Shown here piece by piece: positions 29,714-43,750 of a stretch of 64,000 nucleotides of DNA. The stretch is from NCBI GenBank assembly GCA_017562135.1, contig QEYB01001381.1, forward strand, positions 124,001 through 188,000, in the 5' to 3' direction. The stretch is from Dipylidium caninum (lineage: Eukaryota; Platyhelminthes; Cestoda; Cyclophyllidea; Dipylidiidae). The notes under the pieces were generated by a model. The model was not told where the DNA came from. It did no database searches and was given only the letters and a program-made list of their open reading frames with translations. The position numbers and the translations under genes were made by a program. Every line of letters starts with the position of its first letter. The stretch's first letter is position 1.

Positions 29714-32700
29714 ATGACCTCGGACTTTTCATCAGAATCTGAAATCCCTGCCGACACAGTTTACATTCTTGCAAAACAGGGTCACAAAGTTTCTCACAAT
29801 ACACGTGTTGAATGGTTTATCGGTAACATCAACCGTCGTATTGTTTTTCCCGCTTCCGGTGCTTGTGCTCAGCTCGTTGATCGCAACTCTGACTGCGCTC
29901 CCGATGATTGGTCTAGTCTTTCCATTGCTGCTGTCTTACCCAAACCTGTCCAACCCTCGGTTTTTCCTCTTGTGTATCGTATCCACCCACATACTACTGT
30001 AAAGTACTTGGCTCATTGTCATCGAATCACTTTTGTCTTAGATCTCAGCGTTTCTATGTTTCATCCGTGCCCTTCCGGTTTTTCCGCTCTCCATCACGCC
30101 ATAGTTTCACTCGAAACTCTTCTATTCAAACTCATTCCTCCTTCTTCTAGTCTTGCACTCCCTCTCCCTAACTCATTTCTCACTCCCCTCTCAATATTCA
30201 TCAGTATCATCGGTGTGGTCCCCAATCGGCAATCATTCACTCTCATCCACGATTGGGAAGCATCTCTCGAAGGTGTCAGACCAGTCATAACTGCCGTGAT
30301 ACAACGTCTTTGTCAATTGGAAACCACAGATATTCTTCCCGAACTGGACTCCAGTCCTTTTTCCTCAGCCCTTGTGGATATGCTGCGTCATGGGGTGCTG
30401 AATCTAGCAATGCAGACGCCTGATTGGGCACCTGCCTCATTAATAATAATTTCAGACGCTTGTTTTACCACTCTAGATATGACCGAACTCGACCGCAGTT
30501 TGACTCATCTTCGAGCTGCAGCAATTAGGTGCTCATTTATTATCCCTTCTGCTAAAGTTACTCCTTCCACTGATATGGATTTTGTCCCTGGGAGGACTCC
30601 TAAAAAACTCCTTCGAGCTTTAACGTCGACTCCCTGTATTTCCCATGTAGATTTGTGCCAGTTTATAGCTCATGCGACTGCTGGATTTTGTCAAACTGGT
30701 CTTCCAACTGATTGGCACCATTCTTTTGGAAACAATTCATCACAGTGGAATCATATCCACGAACTTCTGTTAACTCTGCGTCTTCAAGATGATGTTGAAA
30801 GCACACCGGAGAAAGAAGGCGATCTAGGCTGGTTGGCATTAAGTGAGATACAACCCTACTCACGTGTTGTTCAGTCAGCGCTCAACCATGTTCTTGCCTC
30901 TCGACTTAAAGATGGATATCGTTTACGCTTTGTGTCAACACCGTCAACAGACCAGAACATTGCTTTTCCTGTTACCTCTTCATGCTCTTGGATACAGATA
31001 GAGTTGGCGCTTGCTTGGAAACCCGGTGTTGTTTTTCGCCTTTTTTTAGCAGGCGAATGGTCCCTTCCCATTGGACAGCTACCTACCTCTTCTTCGAAAG
31101 ACTATCTTCTTCAGCCTTTCGATAAACTCACCAAAGGCCTTCAGGTTATTCCTGGCCGCTACTGCATTGCCAATCTCCGTGTTCATGCCAACTGTTCCCT
31201 TCTCCGTGCACTTACTGAACAACGTCGTGACAAAGTGATTAGTCCTTATTTGGCTTCAATTCTTGACAGATTCGACTTTCATCTTCGGCTGCTTAACCAT
31301 GTGGACGACTACCTCGGAAATGTTTCCATGTTCAACCTTAATCCTGACATTTATTCTGTTCCTCTTCGGTATAGGAATGGGCTCTGCTCGGTCTTTATCA
31401 CAGCCCAGGGAGCTAGTGGGGTATCTGAAATCTATCTTTCTGGTAACACAGCAGAGGTGATGGAACATGACAAATCGTTATCTACTTTTGTGCACTATTG
31501 GGGCCGCCTCTTAGCTCTTGATATTGCTAATTGTTATCGGTGGATGCACTCGGAGACTTTATACGTTGCTCTTGAACACGATTCACCTCTTCCTTCAAAT
31601 CTATTTGTTCCTGTCCCCAGCCGACGTGCGACTGATTTGTTGACATGTCGTCAATCGCTTGCGCGAATTCATAGCATGCTTAGTGATTGGTGCACATTGG
31701 TTTTACTGGAAAATCACACATACATCCGACTGGAGTACCCTACTCATGATTCTCTCGAAGACTCCAGCAGCCCAGACACCCCCGATACACCGTTGCACTA
31801 CACCTCTTCTCCTGTGCCCTGCTACTTTACTCTTGTTCGGTTGGAGATGAAGCTTCCCGAAATGAGGGTTCGTGTCGCTTTCACTGCTGGTGTTCAATCG
31901 GACTATCGCCGTGCCACATTGGAACAACTTTCTCGGCGTTTCAGAATGCTTAGTTTCCTTCCTCGAGGAAGACAAGCTGTGCCCAAGTCGCGTCACAAAT
32001 CTGGTACTCTTGGGCCCCTCCATCCTCTTTCATTAAGTCATCCTGAGACTGTACATGTTCCGCCACTTCAACGAACTTGGGGTGAGACTCCCTGTTGCAT
32101 GGTCTTCCTTTCCCAACTTGACCGCCTGATTGTTGAAACGGGTACGTGGATGAGTACTCGGCAACAGAACTGTCGTGGCACTACTCAACCGCCTTCATCT
32201 ACTCTTGAGCCATCTAAGTCTTTTCTCAAGGGGACAGTGACTCAAGCGAGGTGTGTAGTCTCCCCGGCGCTTCTGCGCCAGCATCTTTGCACATCTGGAT
32301 GCATTTGGGTCGCTCCACTGGTTTCCAAATCGCCAAACTGTGTGACGAAGATGTTCTCTACTCTCGTGAACCTAAGGATTCAAGAGGGATTCCACTTTGT
32401 GCGCAGTGGACCCCAACCGGGTTTCGTAAACATGGCCCGAGAAGTCATGTTCTCTGTCGATTCCGCTGCAGAAGGTGCCGTAAAACATCCTTGTCTTATT
32501 CAATACCAACTCTACCCCTTCCGGGTGAAGATGGCGAGGAATGATCAGTCAGAAGGGGCTGATGACATTCGGAGGGCTTCGGAGGCAGTTCAGAAAGTTT
32601 TGGATACTGCCGTAACTCAAGTTCCTAAGACTTTTGTAAATCGGTTGAAAACCCTCACATCAGCTCAACTTAGTTCTGACATCCAAATAGCTACCGAGGT

Positions 32701-35700
32701 GTGGATTGAGCCGAAACATGGTCATACAACTGACTTACCAACTGAGGCTCTCTACCTTGCCAACCTCCCGTATTTTCAGGTTGTGGAACGGATTCTCCAA
32801 TTGGATTGCTTTTGCCTAACCGCTTATAACACCTTAGAGAAGATGCTAACAGCCTGTCTGCTTAGAATGATCGAACTTCAACGTCTGGCCGCTTTGCCGT
32901 CACCATCCATATCGTATGAGGGCCAAAGCGCTACCGTGGATAATCTTACGTCGACTATCACTTCAAGTGCGCCCTTAACGCCGGCTGCCGCATTACCTTT
33001 CAACCTTGCTAACATTGCTGCGGTTTGTCCAAGCATTTGGCTCCTTTACCCTCTTCTTCTGGACGCATTTTTGCTCCCAAATATCACAGCGTCAGATTAT
33101 TCCTGGTACGAGAATATCATCAGTCGTTTGAGGTCTAACATGACTCAACGGATGGCTAACATCACACCTATCCCCCTTTCACGTACGGATTCGGAACAGT
33201 TTAGTAGGTTTCTAGTTTCTGAAGAGAATGAGGAGAACTCACCCGAACTGCATCAGATTCTGGCAGCCTCCGAAGGAGTAGAATGGCAGTGTTTTGCTAC
33301 TATCACCAGCCTTATTGAAAATATTGCCGGTAGTAGGGACGGAAATCGACGTGGATATGGTGACTATCATCCGTCGTCTCTGGAAAACCTTACGGAAAAC
33401 AATGTTGAAGTGGGAGCCTCTGTAGTTACCTTCTTTCTTTTTCCTGCCAATATGAGCTCTGCCATTTCGCCATTTTGTCAGACGTTAATGAATAACCTAA
33501 GACAACGGCCAGAAGGCTCAAGTGATCTTGAAGCCTCCTTTCCTATTATTATTTACTGCTGCACTCACACCTACCTTTCCTTTCCACTGGATGATCGGTG
33601 GACGTACAATCATCCGGACAAGCTCGTAGTTGATATTTCGAGACAGAATCAGGAAAATACGACTACGGCTACACAATCTCCGCATCTACTCCACCGTGAT
33701 GAATTAACCTCTAACCCACCGGAGAGCTTTCTTATCGCAGCTAGAGGAAATCCTCGTTTGACTAAAGAATTATCCCTACTTTGGACAGGTCTTTATGACG
33801 CATCTTTGGGCCTGTTAAACCTTTGCGACGAGGCGTTCGTCGAATGTGCTTATTGTACCTTATTGCGTGGTCTAGTGGTCCCGGAATGCACCATGAGAAG
33901 CATTCTGATGTCGGAAAAATTTTGCTCTTCTCTTCCTTCTATCACTATCGAGGCAACAAACTTCCTCTTCTCAACTTGCTCTCATTGCTTTAATGCTATC
34001 AGAAACAAGAATCGGACGTCTGACAGTGATTTTACCTTTCATAATATTAGGAAAAGGCGCTCTGATATATGTGAATTGCGCCCTAACGATAGTGAACGCA
34101 TTAGCAGTCGTTTTGGTTGTGTATTCAATCAGTATTTTTCGGCGGTGCCTCAATTTCCAGGGTTTTATTATTTTCGTGGAGGAAGGGAGGGATCACTGCG
34201 GCCCTGTGACCAACTAGTTGTCACACAGAGGTGTGACAATTGGCCGATTTCCACCCTCAGGTCACCCTCACGCAACTTGACTCCGTCACCCAATAATCCT
34301 TCAACGGGGGATCAGAAGTCTGGTAGATTACTGCGAAATAGAAAAGCTGTATTTTGTACTTCTTCAAGGTCAGAAAGCGACACTGATGATGCAAAGAAGC
34401 CGGATGATGATCAAGGAGTGACAGAGAAATTAGTAGAGGCAGCAACAACGCCAATATATAGTGATATGAGTCAGGTGCCCCATAAGAAACCCCTCTTTTT
34501 GAAGGTAGTACTCAAGATAAAACACGGAAGCGAAGAGGTCACACTTCCTGTTGAAAGCCTTCCAGTATGCCCTTTGGACGTGTTCCAACATTGTAATGTG
34601 TTGAGTCTACAAGACTTTACCTTAAATGTAATTTTTACGCCTCTGGTTTGGAAACCGGAGGTTAAACCATCCCTTGAAGCTGATGTCGAATCTTCCGATT
34701 ACCAAGGTCCTACTACAATAGCTGATGGCCCTACCGGACACTTAGTTCCTGTGGAAGAGGTAAATGAATCTTCTGCCAGCGACAGTGGTGCGGATAGTGA
34801 AGAATTTTCGACATTTAGTGAGGTAGGAGATGAAATCTTGAATGCGAATGTCCTTCAGCGTCCACTTCCGTCTTCCCCATTACAACTCCCCTCGCGTCGC
34901 CCTAATTCCATGTCATCCGAGAATTTCGAAGATGGAGATATTCTCTGCCCCCTACATTGGTGTGAATGCCAACTGGAAGTTTCTGAAACTGCTGGTCCCT
35001 GTAATATCTGCGCAACCCTACTGAAATCCGAGTTCTTTCGCTACCTCGATAATGAACAGTGGATTTCGTTACAGCGTACTACGGAGCTCTTTCGTTGGCT
35101 TCTACGTGACGAGGTGGTTTGTTCCCAACGGCTACTCCAACCTCTCCTTGTTTCCACAGTGGAGGTTGTTCTTCGTCACATGGAGAACACTAAGTCCATA
35201 TTAATGAATATTGCACCATCCACGACCGTTTCTATGCCCTTCAGGGTCAGTCACTCGAATGCACGTCTGTCCAAGGCTTGTACTAGCGGTGAAGGAGTTG
35301 ATCCTACAGCATCCGATGCGTTGTCAAGCTTGATGAGTGCGATTGGATGGGACAGCGTGAACTTAGAATTTGTTGTCAAGTCGGCAAAATCAATTCCGCG
35401 CTTTGTGGAAAGGCTGCAGAACATTTCGTTTCGATATGCACAAGCGTGGCTTAATCAAATGGGAGATTACTATGTCGTATGTAGAGCTGAACCTTTGTCA
35501 TCTCAACAAGAGGGACGGGAACACTGGTCACTCGAAGGGGTGTCTTTACAAACGGAGACTTCCACACAAATTGGAGCGGAAGCACCCTCTGCATTTACTA
35601 GACGTCGACGGTTTGGACTGTGTGCCCCGCCACACCCGACAGGGAAGAACGTGGGGTCCCCGCGCCCCTTTTTGCTCCAATCAGCCTCACAGTCAGGCAA

Positions 35701-38700
35701 AAGTTGTGAGTTTTTTCCTTTTGATTTGTAATTTTATAATCACTCCTATAAGATCTGTTCTTAAGCCCTTCGAAACATCTTGTTATCTATTGTCAGACCT
35801 ACTTTTTCATGGAAGTAAACCTCCAAGATACAATAATCACGATAGTATGGAGCTTTGGCCGTCGACACCTTTTGCCTGTTAGTAAAAGTTATGTACCTTT
35901 TGGATGAACTTACCGTCTTATTTTTTTCGATGCGGTTAATGGTAGGTCTAAATAATTGCTAGTCGTTATTTGCAAATCTGCTTACACGAAGTGTTGTCAT
36001 CCGTGTGATGTGCGGTTTTATGGAACGCAAATACGCAACTTTGGTTGATTAGTAACTTAGTTAGCGTCTGCTGATGCTCTACTTTTTTTCATGTTAATTT
36101 AAGTTGCCCTAGTGAATTAGGCGAAGAGACCTTGTGAGTTTGAACATGATCGCAGTGGTAAGAGTGAGTATTGCCATTGGAATGCTGGGCCTTTGTCAGT
36201 GGCGGTGTCGCCTTCAAAATACAGCCGGAGTGCACGTGTGGTCATGCGGACGACGGGTTGTTTGTTATCACTTCAGAGAGGTGGGTTTTACGAGTTGTGA
36301 GAGCCTTGAGGAGTGCTTGGGATGGGTGGGGGACTGTGCTAACAATTGGTCGTCTCTGCGACGAAAGCGATGATGAAGGTTGAGGGGCAGGTGAAATGCC
36401 GCACACGTGAATACATTGGGGGAAGGCAGTTTGGCCGAGGGGCAATAAGATTTCCTCTGCAATCTGTTGGAAACATTGATGGACCCTTTTTACCCTAAAC
36501 GGCATACTTGATGCAAATAAAAGTGCTATTTGTGTGTTTTACAAAGAGCTCGTACAATTGTTTCATAATCGTTAACCGGAGTTTCGTCTCGATGTATGTG
36601 GGAAGTGGGTTACCCTATTCTTGGCCTCATTGAGTTAGTTGAATGGAATCCATGAGGGTGGAATGGTTATCATCTTCCCATGTCTGCCGTCAACCGTTAA
36701 TAAGTGTCGTCTTTTCAGGGGTCGTGAATCAAAGAGGTGACCCTTTTTTCACATTCTAAGAATGACGTTTATTCTGGTAGAATGTGTCTTAGCACCTAAT
36801 GGCATAGCACCTAGTCTCCTCCGCCTCGCCTCCTAATTTATTGTTCCTCCTTTCCAGGCAGAAACGTGATTTTTTCGACCGTCATTTTTCTAAACATCGG
36901 TTTTTATAAAAATATAAATGATTCCTAATATCAGTTGGAAAAATGTTATAATGCCATTTCTCTCACCTTATAAGATAAACTAAATTTACGCTGTACTTTG
37001 TGTTTTTTTCAACCACTTATGCTATTTGTTTAATACAGTAGCTAGTTTTTTCCTTCGATGGACGGTTGATATTCCCTCAAATGCAAAGGCAACTCGCTGC
37101 CTCAGTTTTTTTAAGGCACTTATAAATTTTTTTCCTGCTACCTCGAAAAACCTTTTTCCAGAATTTTTCAATTTCATTTCTTAGATTTGCAAGACGAAGT
37201 GACCGATGGCAGTGTCGAACTCGAGTCCCCCACTTCAAAGACCTGCCCCTTTTCTTACGCTTCAATAGAGCGACAGGCAACCGTGGCCACCACCGAGGCT
37301 GAATCTGAGGATACAAAATTCCCCCTTGAGTCACATTTTCCTCCCCAGGACTCCTTTGATTCCAGTCGTCAAACAGGAGGCCCCTATCTTCCCCCATTTT
37401 GGCTCATTTTCCGCGTTGGCAGCGCCTCTATCCAGGCCTTCTTTCATCATTCTGATACCCATCGTGAGACCACAATGGCTGGGGAAGCCTGTCCGCATTG
37501 TGTAGTTTTTCGTCGCTCTCTGGACGACATTCGATCGGTTGTGCGTCTAGTGAGTCAATCTTTACTACTAGACCAACTCGCCCTCGACCGACTTTGTGAT
37601 CCCGCACTCCTTCCGGAGCCTCTCGAACCACAGCAACGGCCACCGAGACATCTACAGACCTCTCAACATCCGAAACGGAAGCTAACACCACACCTTAACC
37701 GTTCGCCAAATCTGATCGTCTCAGCGTCTTCGGCTACGGATTCAGATAATGCCGACATCCAACCGATGGCTAATAATCCTTTTCGAAAAAAATCTGGTCC
37801 CTCTAACGATCCAAATTCCGTTCCAATCGACCTGTATCCACCTGGATCGTTAGCCTGTCCACAAAAATTCTCATTCACTGTAGAAGTCTCCCCCCGTGCT
37901 GTAATTGCCGGAGAACGTGGAAATCAGGTGCTCCCTGAAGTTAGACGCCTATTGGAGAACTTCGCGGTTATGAATCGCAAAAATATGTTCGTTTTTGATG
38001 ACTCCGACCCTACTTCGGATTGTAAAAAACTTACTACACGAAGGAATCTTATTCCTCGTATCTTTTACATGCTCTTGCGTGAGGTGCCTCTAGAATCGGA
38101 TCAGAATGGTGAGACACTCCGTAAAATCTCTAGCCCCAACCTACCTCATCGGTCAGGCTTCTCATTTCCACCGGGCAGTAATACTGGCAGTCTTAATCGA
38201 ATTTTACTTCAGGCTGCATTATATGGCATCTCGTCGCCAAGTCGCCACTTCTGCAACTTTGTGCGGACTCTTCTCCAATCCTTGTTGGATAAGGTTGTCC
38301 TTGAGTGTCTGCAACAAGTCCTCTCTCGCACCGTCCTCTTTCGCTTTGCTCCACATGATTTTGACTTCCTTTTCTCTCGTCGAGTCCACCAACCCCGACA
38401 TCAATTATTCTTCACGCTCCCGCAATTCCTTACTGATTCCTCAGAGGTTCCACACGTTCCTACTGGATCTTTAATTCTTCCCTTCTGTCAATATCTCAAG
38501 CAGAACCTCCTAAGTTGTATGACTGCTGCTAAACCCGAGAAAGAAGTTCTTCCTTGTCTTCGAAGCCTCTTGGGCCGTGGTGAAGTGATGTTATACTACA
38601 ATCGAAGGGGTGTTGTAACAGCCAAGTTCGGTCTGGCAACGGTCGTGGTAGACCTTCTCCATGCCAGAACTTTGGAACCATTCTGTATCACATCGTTCCT

Positions 38701-41700
38701 CATTCTACAGGAGTGGTTGCGCCGTCGAGGAGTCGAGAACAATTTGAGTGTCGCAACTGTTGACCAGTTGACGGAATGTCTAACAGACCTGCATTTTTCC
38801 AACGACGTTCCCTCATCCCATCTAGATCGCCTAACTGTGCGCCTGCGACTGTGGGATCGTGGCGAGGTTGATTTAAATGTCCTAACCGAAAAAATCCGGG
38901 CCGCGGTGCAAAATGCCCTCTACGACCTCATTATGGAGTACTTTGTCCTTGGTCTTCCGGCCTGTTTGGTCGAAGTGCCTGTGTTCAAGAGTCAGTCTTC
39001 CGATATAGTCCCTGAACCGTCTGTTAAGGCTGTTGCTCGATCTGCAGCCCAGTTCGTTCCTGCGGATACTGTTCGTATACCCGACTTTTTCTTCCACAGC
39101 CTTCTTCCTTGGTTAGGCGTTGCCACATCTACTCAGTTACCTCTTTTAATCGAAAAAACCATGGAGCTAGCTTCTTTGCAGAGTGTCGAACTTCTGGTCG
39201 GAGAATTAGTTTTTCAGTTAAATGCTCTCATCGAGGAACGAATAGGTCGCCCGACTAGCTTCCTCAAGTGCCCCGTACTAACATCATCCACCTCTTACGC
39301 CAGGGGTAGACGGGTCAAGTCAACCGCGACGCAGCAACAATTTACACCGACCACTTGCTCTTGTCAACAGAATATCACTTTTTTCGCTTTCGAGTCTGGT
39401 AATCCGGCTGGCGAGTGGGTGAGGTTTACAAAGGGACGATCATTTAGCCCCAAGATGGCGGATTTTTGCCCAAACAAGGAATTTGTCATTGTTGGTAAAA
39501 ATTATGCCTTTTGCCGGTACCAGACTGCGTTAACTTTTTCGTCGGTGTTGCAAACAGCGCCCCTAGAGAAGGTAGATGAAGACACCTCCTCCTCCTCGTG
39601 GGATCGAGAAAGTGCAATACCTGTGAAGCAGGGTAAGCGTTGTGTTTCGCTTTAAATGAGATGAAAACTTGCGGTTCCGGCCATCAGTTGAGGCGTTGCA
39701 CAAATGACAGGGGTCTCTCTTTTCTTGGCTTAGTTGCCTGTTGGTCTGGTCGCATTCCCTTTCAACGACATCAAACTTTGGATATTCAAGTTCAACCACT
39801 ACCAGACGAAGCAAATGTCGAATCGACAACAGTAGGAGACGACGCTTCATTGGACACTTCATGTTCCACTACTTTCACCCTCGGTAACTCTTGAGCCTTG
39901 CTTCTGAACAATTCTTTTTGTTTAACTGTCATAAGTAAGCGCTCACCGATACTCTTTTAATATATGTTGTTTGAAAGGAGCTGCATTGGAAGCCTTCTCC
40001 GATACTTGACGATTGTCATTTTATTTCTTTAATTCTTTTTGAAATAAGGTGACTGTTAAATACCGATTTTGTTCCTTAGATTTCGGGTTGTTCACCGTCT
40101 TTCGACTTCAATTTTCTCCACTGCAGCTTCCGACATTCCAGAATTCTGCGAAATTAATCTTCGTCTCCCTCAATCTCTCTTTAACGCGTCCAGATCAGTA
40201 ACACCTCCCACACTCGATGCCTTCGTTCCTCCTGCCACTAACTCTCTCGAGGACGGCGATGGTTCTGCACCCTGTGTCTGTGTCCAGGTGCCCCGACAGA
40301 CTCTCTGTCTTCTGCATCTTCGAGGACGTCAACTCCACATCTACCTCTACAACTGGAGCCGAGATGATGCTGATCGTCTGTTGCATCGTGTCGAATGCCT
40401 CGTTTCTTGGTACAATCAGCGCTTTCAGGTGTAAAACTGAACCTTTTCGTTTGAACCTATCTGATGGCACAGTTAGTAACAATGAATATTTCATTTCCGC
40501 AGCTGTTGAGTTGCTTGTCCCTTCAAAAGACAGGTCTTTTTCACTGTCTCCGGACACCTGGTCACCTACAGCTGTTCAAACAGGCTGTTCATCTGAGTGA
40601 TCACCTTTGTCCTCCCGAGCTGACGCCATCCACGATGACTGCTTTTGCGGCACCATCTAGTAGCACCGCGGCGAGGAGCATCAGACGCCGATTTTTGGAG
40701 GGTTTGGTGGGTAGTGGAGCTCCCCTCCAGCCGCCATCGCAACCAGCCCCACCAATTTCCCAAGGGACGTCGTCATCGGCTGAGACTTCAACACCGCCTC
40801 CGCCACCACCCTTAGCTACTCCATTAAATGCCTCCGCAACTCTTTCCGCGCATTCCACGTCTCCTGCAACGCCGGCAACTGAATTTTCAACTTATCATCA
40901 ATTTACGCACCAACAGCCTCGTAAAGCTGTTGGCGGGGTTTCTCGAAATTCTCAGGATTTAAATCTCACTAGAATCTATCAGGTAGTCCTTGCAAAGCTA
41001 ATTAAAACCTAACATTCACCCCTTTACAATCTTCTATCGCTTTTCCTACATAGAATTGTGCCAAAGTCCCAGCACTTGGTAACCGATCGTCGTCTGAACC
41101 GGAGTATCTCGACGTTGTACACCTGCATGTGGATCAGGCTTTGCGGGCTATAAAGAATGACCAATGTCGTGCTGAACACTTGCGTCTCATCACAGCGCCC
41201 CTGAATGCCTGGATGGCAGGTGAGTGTTTCGACGTGGAACGATACGCCTCCAAAGATTCTAAAAGTCACTCTACGTCGTCACCATCGCCGTCAACGATAC
41301 CCCCCGTAACAGCTTTCTACTCAGCGGTGAAGCGGTTTGGTCGAACCCTCCACACAGTATGCTCGCCTATACTTTTCTGTCCAACTGCACGAAGTGAGGC
41401 ACTGAGACTGCGAGAGGCGGAGCAGGCGGCAGAAGAGGGGTATCCTCGTTTGGCGAAACGAGAAGAGCAACCCACGAATATTAAAAAGGAAGAAGAGAGG
41501 AATGAACATGTCGAGAGCCTGACTACGGAAGAAAAGTCAAGGTCCGTGGACTTTTTCCAATATCTTGTTTTAAGGTCATGTTGGATACTTGCGTGTAAGC
41601 TGGACTCCGAAATAGGCTATTAAATGCAGGAACGACAAATATATTATACCGGCAGTTAAATTTAGAAGCGGATGGATTTCTTCATTAGTAAATGAGTCGC

Positions 41701-43740
41701 CGTGGAAGCGAAAATCTCATCTGACTCTTGAGATTTAATTGCTTGGTCTTATTTCAATGCACCTTCAAATCTCGTCTAGAACACCGGATGTAGCCTCCAT
41801 CAATCCCGCACCCACATCTAAGGCACTGAACCGTCGTCGCCGTAGTCGTCCATCCTCTTCCACAGTAGCAACTGGGATTTCACGGGAGCAGCCTTCATGG
41901 ATGCGAGAGGCGACAGACTGTCTACTTCAGGAGTTCATCACCTACATGACTCGCCAGATGCATTTCACCGTAGTTCTCTCCACACTGGATGTCAAGACCC
42001 TAAAGTCGGAACTTCCTTACGCTCTCTTGCAGAGATCCGTCAAGATGGCGGGTATACATCTACTAGAGGTGAGTTTTCTACACATTGTGTTTCACCCAAT
42101 TCCTCTCTTTGCCTGCCTGGATCGCTGCGCCTACTCATTATTTGTCAGTAGACCTAAGATTTTTTGTCTTTTTTGAATTTTATCAGGTTTTCATTCGTGA
42201 CTGTGTCTTCTGTGTACGTCTGAAGGCAATTGAACTGTGTCGTTTGACTCGAACTGCGTCCCGAGCGGTAATAACGGGGCCACTAGCAGCGGATTTAGTT
42301 GGTCGAGCGGCAGCGGTGGCCGCAGTGAAAATCACTGCCGCTATGATCGACCCCCCCTTCTTTGCTTCTAGCGGGAGCAACAACACAGCAACAATCGCCA
42401 ATGTCGCCTCGGCCTCTGCGTCCGTTTGTAGCAGTCCCTATGTGGTTAGATGGGAGGAATCAAGCCGACTCTGCGATTGCGTGCATCTGCACTCCTTCCT
42501 TTATGACTTCTATCTCCGGAATGTGGATATTTTCTTGAAATGTATGTCTGTCGAAAAGCCCACCAACCAGTCCATTTTTCACTAACATTTAAACATGCCT
42601 CTTTTAGTGCAGTCGGATCTCATTGGTCATCGAATGCAAGTGCCCTGTTTGACGTGGGCATTGCCTCAGGCCTCAAAAGTTCAGCGACGTGGGGGCGGGG
42701 GTAGTTTTATTGCTTCGCGGCACCCATTCCTTCCTGCAAATTACCCGATCCTAAACTTTCTTCACGATCTCGCCCATATCGTTCCCCTGGCACCGGTTTT
42801 TGCACGCGGAATCTTTTCACGCCTACCAATTTCACTTCCCGTGGATGCCAGGATTAAGCCTGAACAAGTGTTCGAACACCTCATTGAAGCAAGACAGACC
42901 TACGGTTTTAAGGTTAGTGAAAAGTTCAATGCGGCATAGACTAAAGGACCCCTCTTTGCTCGCTTTTCCCTTAATGGGAGAGGCCTGACTAGAATTTCGT
43001 GCTAGTTTTAGACGCTTTCACCTTCTGTGGTGTTGATGACGAGTGAATTACGCATTTTTACTTAACCATCCTAAGAGGTCAACTCGGTCATAGAATCAGC
43101 CTTATCGTTTTTTCAATAGGTGTTTGATCTGGGCGTCAACTCGAATCTCCCAGCCTACGCTCGCTTCGGTCTCTGTAGTTTCTCCTCGCCGCGACGTTCA
43201 TCAGCTTGTCAAAAGCTTCCCACCCAGCAAACCACTGGTGATAATGATAGCTACACCTCATCCGACGCAGAAATGGATGTCGTCGAGAGTTTCAAGGTGC
43301 CGGTGCCGGCCGAAGCGGAGATGGGGGGAGCGACGCCACCCGTTCCTCAAAATTACTATCCTCATAACTGTCTTCGTCCATCACACTCCACCTCCGCGCC
43401 ACGCTTTATTCCCCAACTCCGATTACCCTCTTTAAGTCACTTCTCACTCGCCTGCGCGGCTTATTTTGATAAGGAGGCAGCAACACTACCCAAATCGCCG
43501 GATGGTGTGGAATCATCTACCGCACCACGGTATATCGGGATCTCAGTGTTTGTTATCCTGACCGACCAGTGCCGACGATTTCCTCGGGCGAGACTGTCTT
43601 CTTTGCCTCAAGGATTGCCTGCTGAGGTTGGTGGTGGCTTTGAGGGTGATAGATTTTGGAGATGGGAGTTGTCTAGAGTGAAAAGGGTGAGGGATACAGG
43701 GAATACTCGTTTTACACCCTCATATGCTTGTCAGCCGTAG
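29714..43740 (+). CDS. SZT2: SZT2, large subunit of the KICSTOR complex
   Basis: SZT2 is the scaffold of KICSTOR, which brings the GATOR1 GAP to lysosomes and is needed for amino-acid control of mTORC1. Nine exons: 29714-35705, 37185-39632, 40080-40428, 40503-40982, 41054-41541, 41780-42068, 42187-42541, 42608-42912, 43120-43740, about 3,775 residues (human about 3,430). Matches to SZT2 include VYILAKQGHKVSHNTRVEWF near the start, a von Willebrand-like HRITFVLDLSVSMF, YVALEHDSPLPSNLF, IQEGFHFVRSGPQPGFVNM and TEVWIEPKHG, and later LHIYLYNWSRDDADRLL with LLSCLSLQKTGLFH. The first coding exon is 5,992 nt with no intron, unlike the neighbours. Exon 2 to 3 is off by one base with the strong donor at GGG 39631-39633; a weak in-phase donor exists at 39598. 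Intron 1 (35706-37184) contains repeat copy B. Confidence 0.87.
36103..36571 (-). repeat. Interspersed repeat family 1, copy B
   Basis: Reverse-complement partner of 26000-26496, located in SZT2 intron 1. Similarity begins at the cgattatgaaacaattgtac end (36571) and stops near gggcaa (36103). Flanks outside these limits differ, so the element is about 470 nt. No clear target-site duplication or terminal repeat was seen by eye. Confidence 0.8.
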
Positions 43741-43744
43741 TTTT

Positions 43745-43750
43745 AATAAA
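43745..43750 (+). terminator. Candidate poly(A) signal AATAAA after SZT2 stop
   Basis: AATAAA starts five bases after the in-frame stop ending at 43740. If used, the transcript ends with a very short 3' UTR and 46811-48073 would be separate or an alternative end. The motif may be chance. Confidence 0.35.

Noticed and set aside
29714..35731. A 2,005-codon open frame suggesting a viral or transposon polyprotein
   Set aside because: It has no polymerase, protease, integrase or helicase motif, matches SZT2 along its length, and is spliced to further SZT2 exons.
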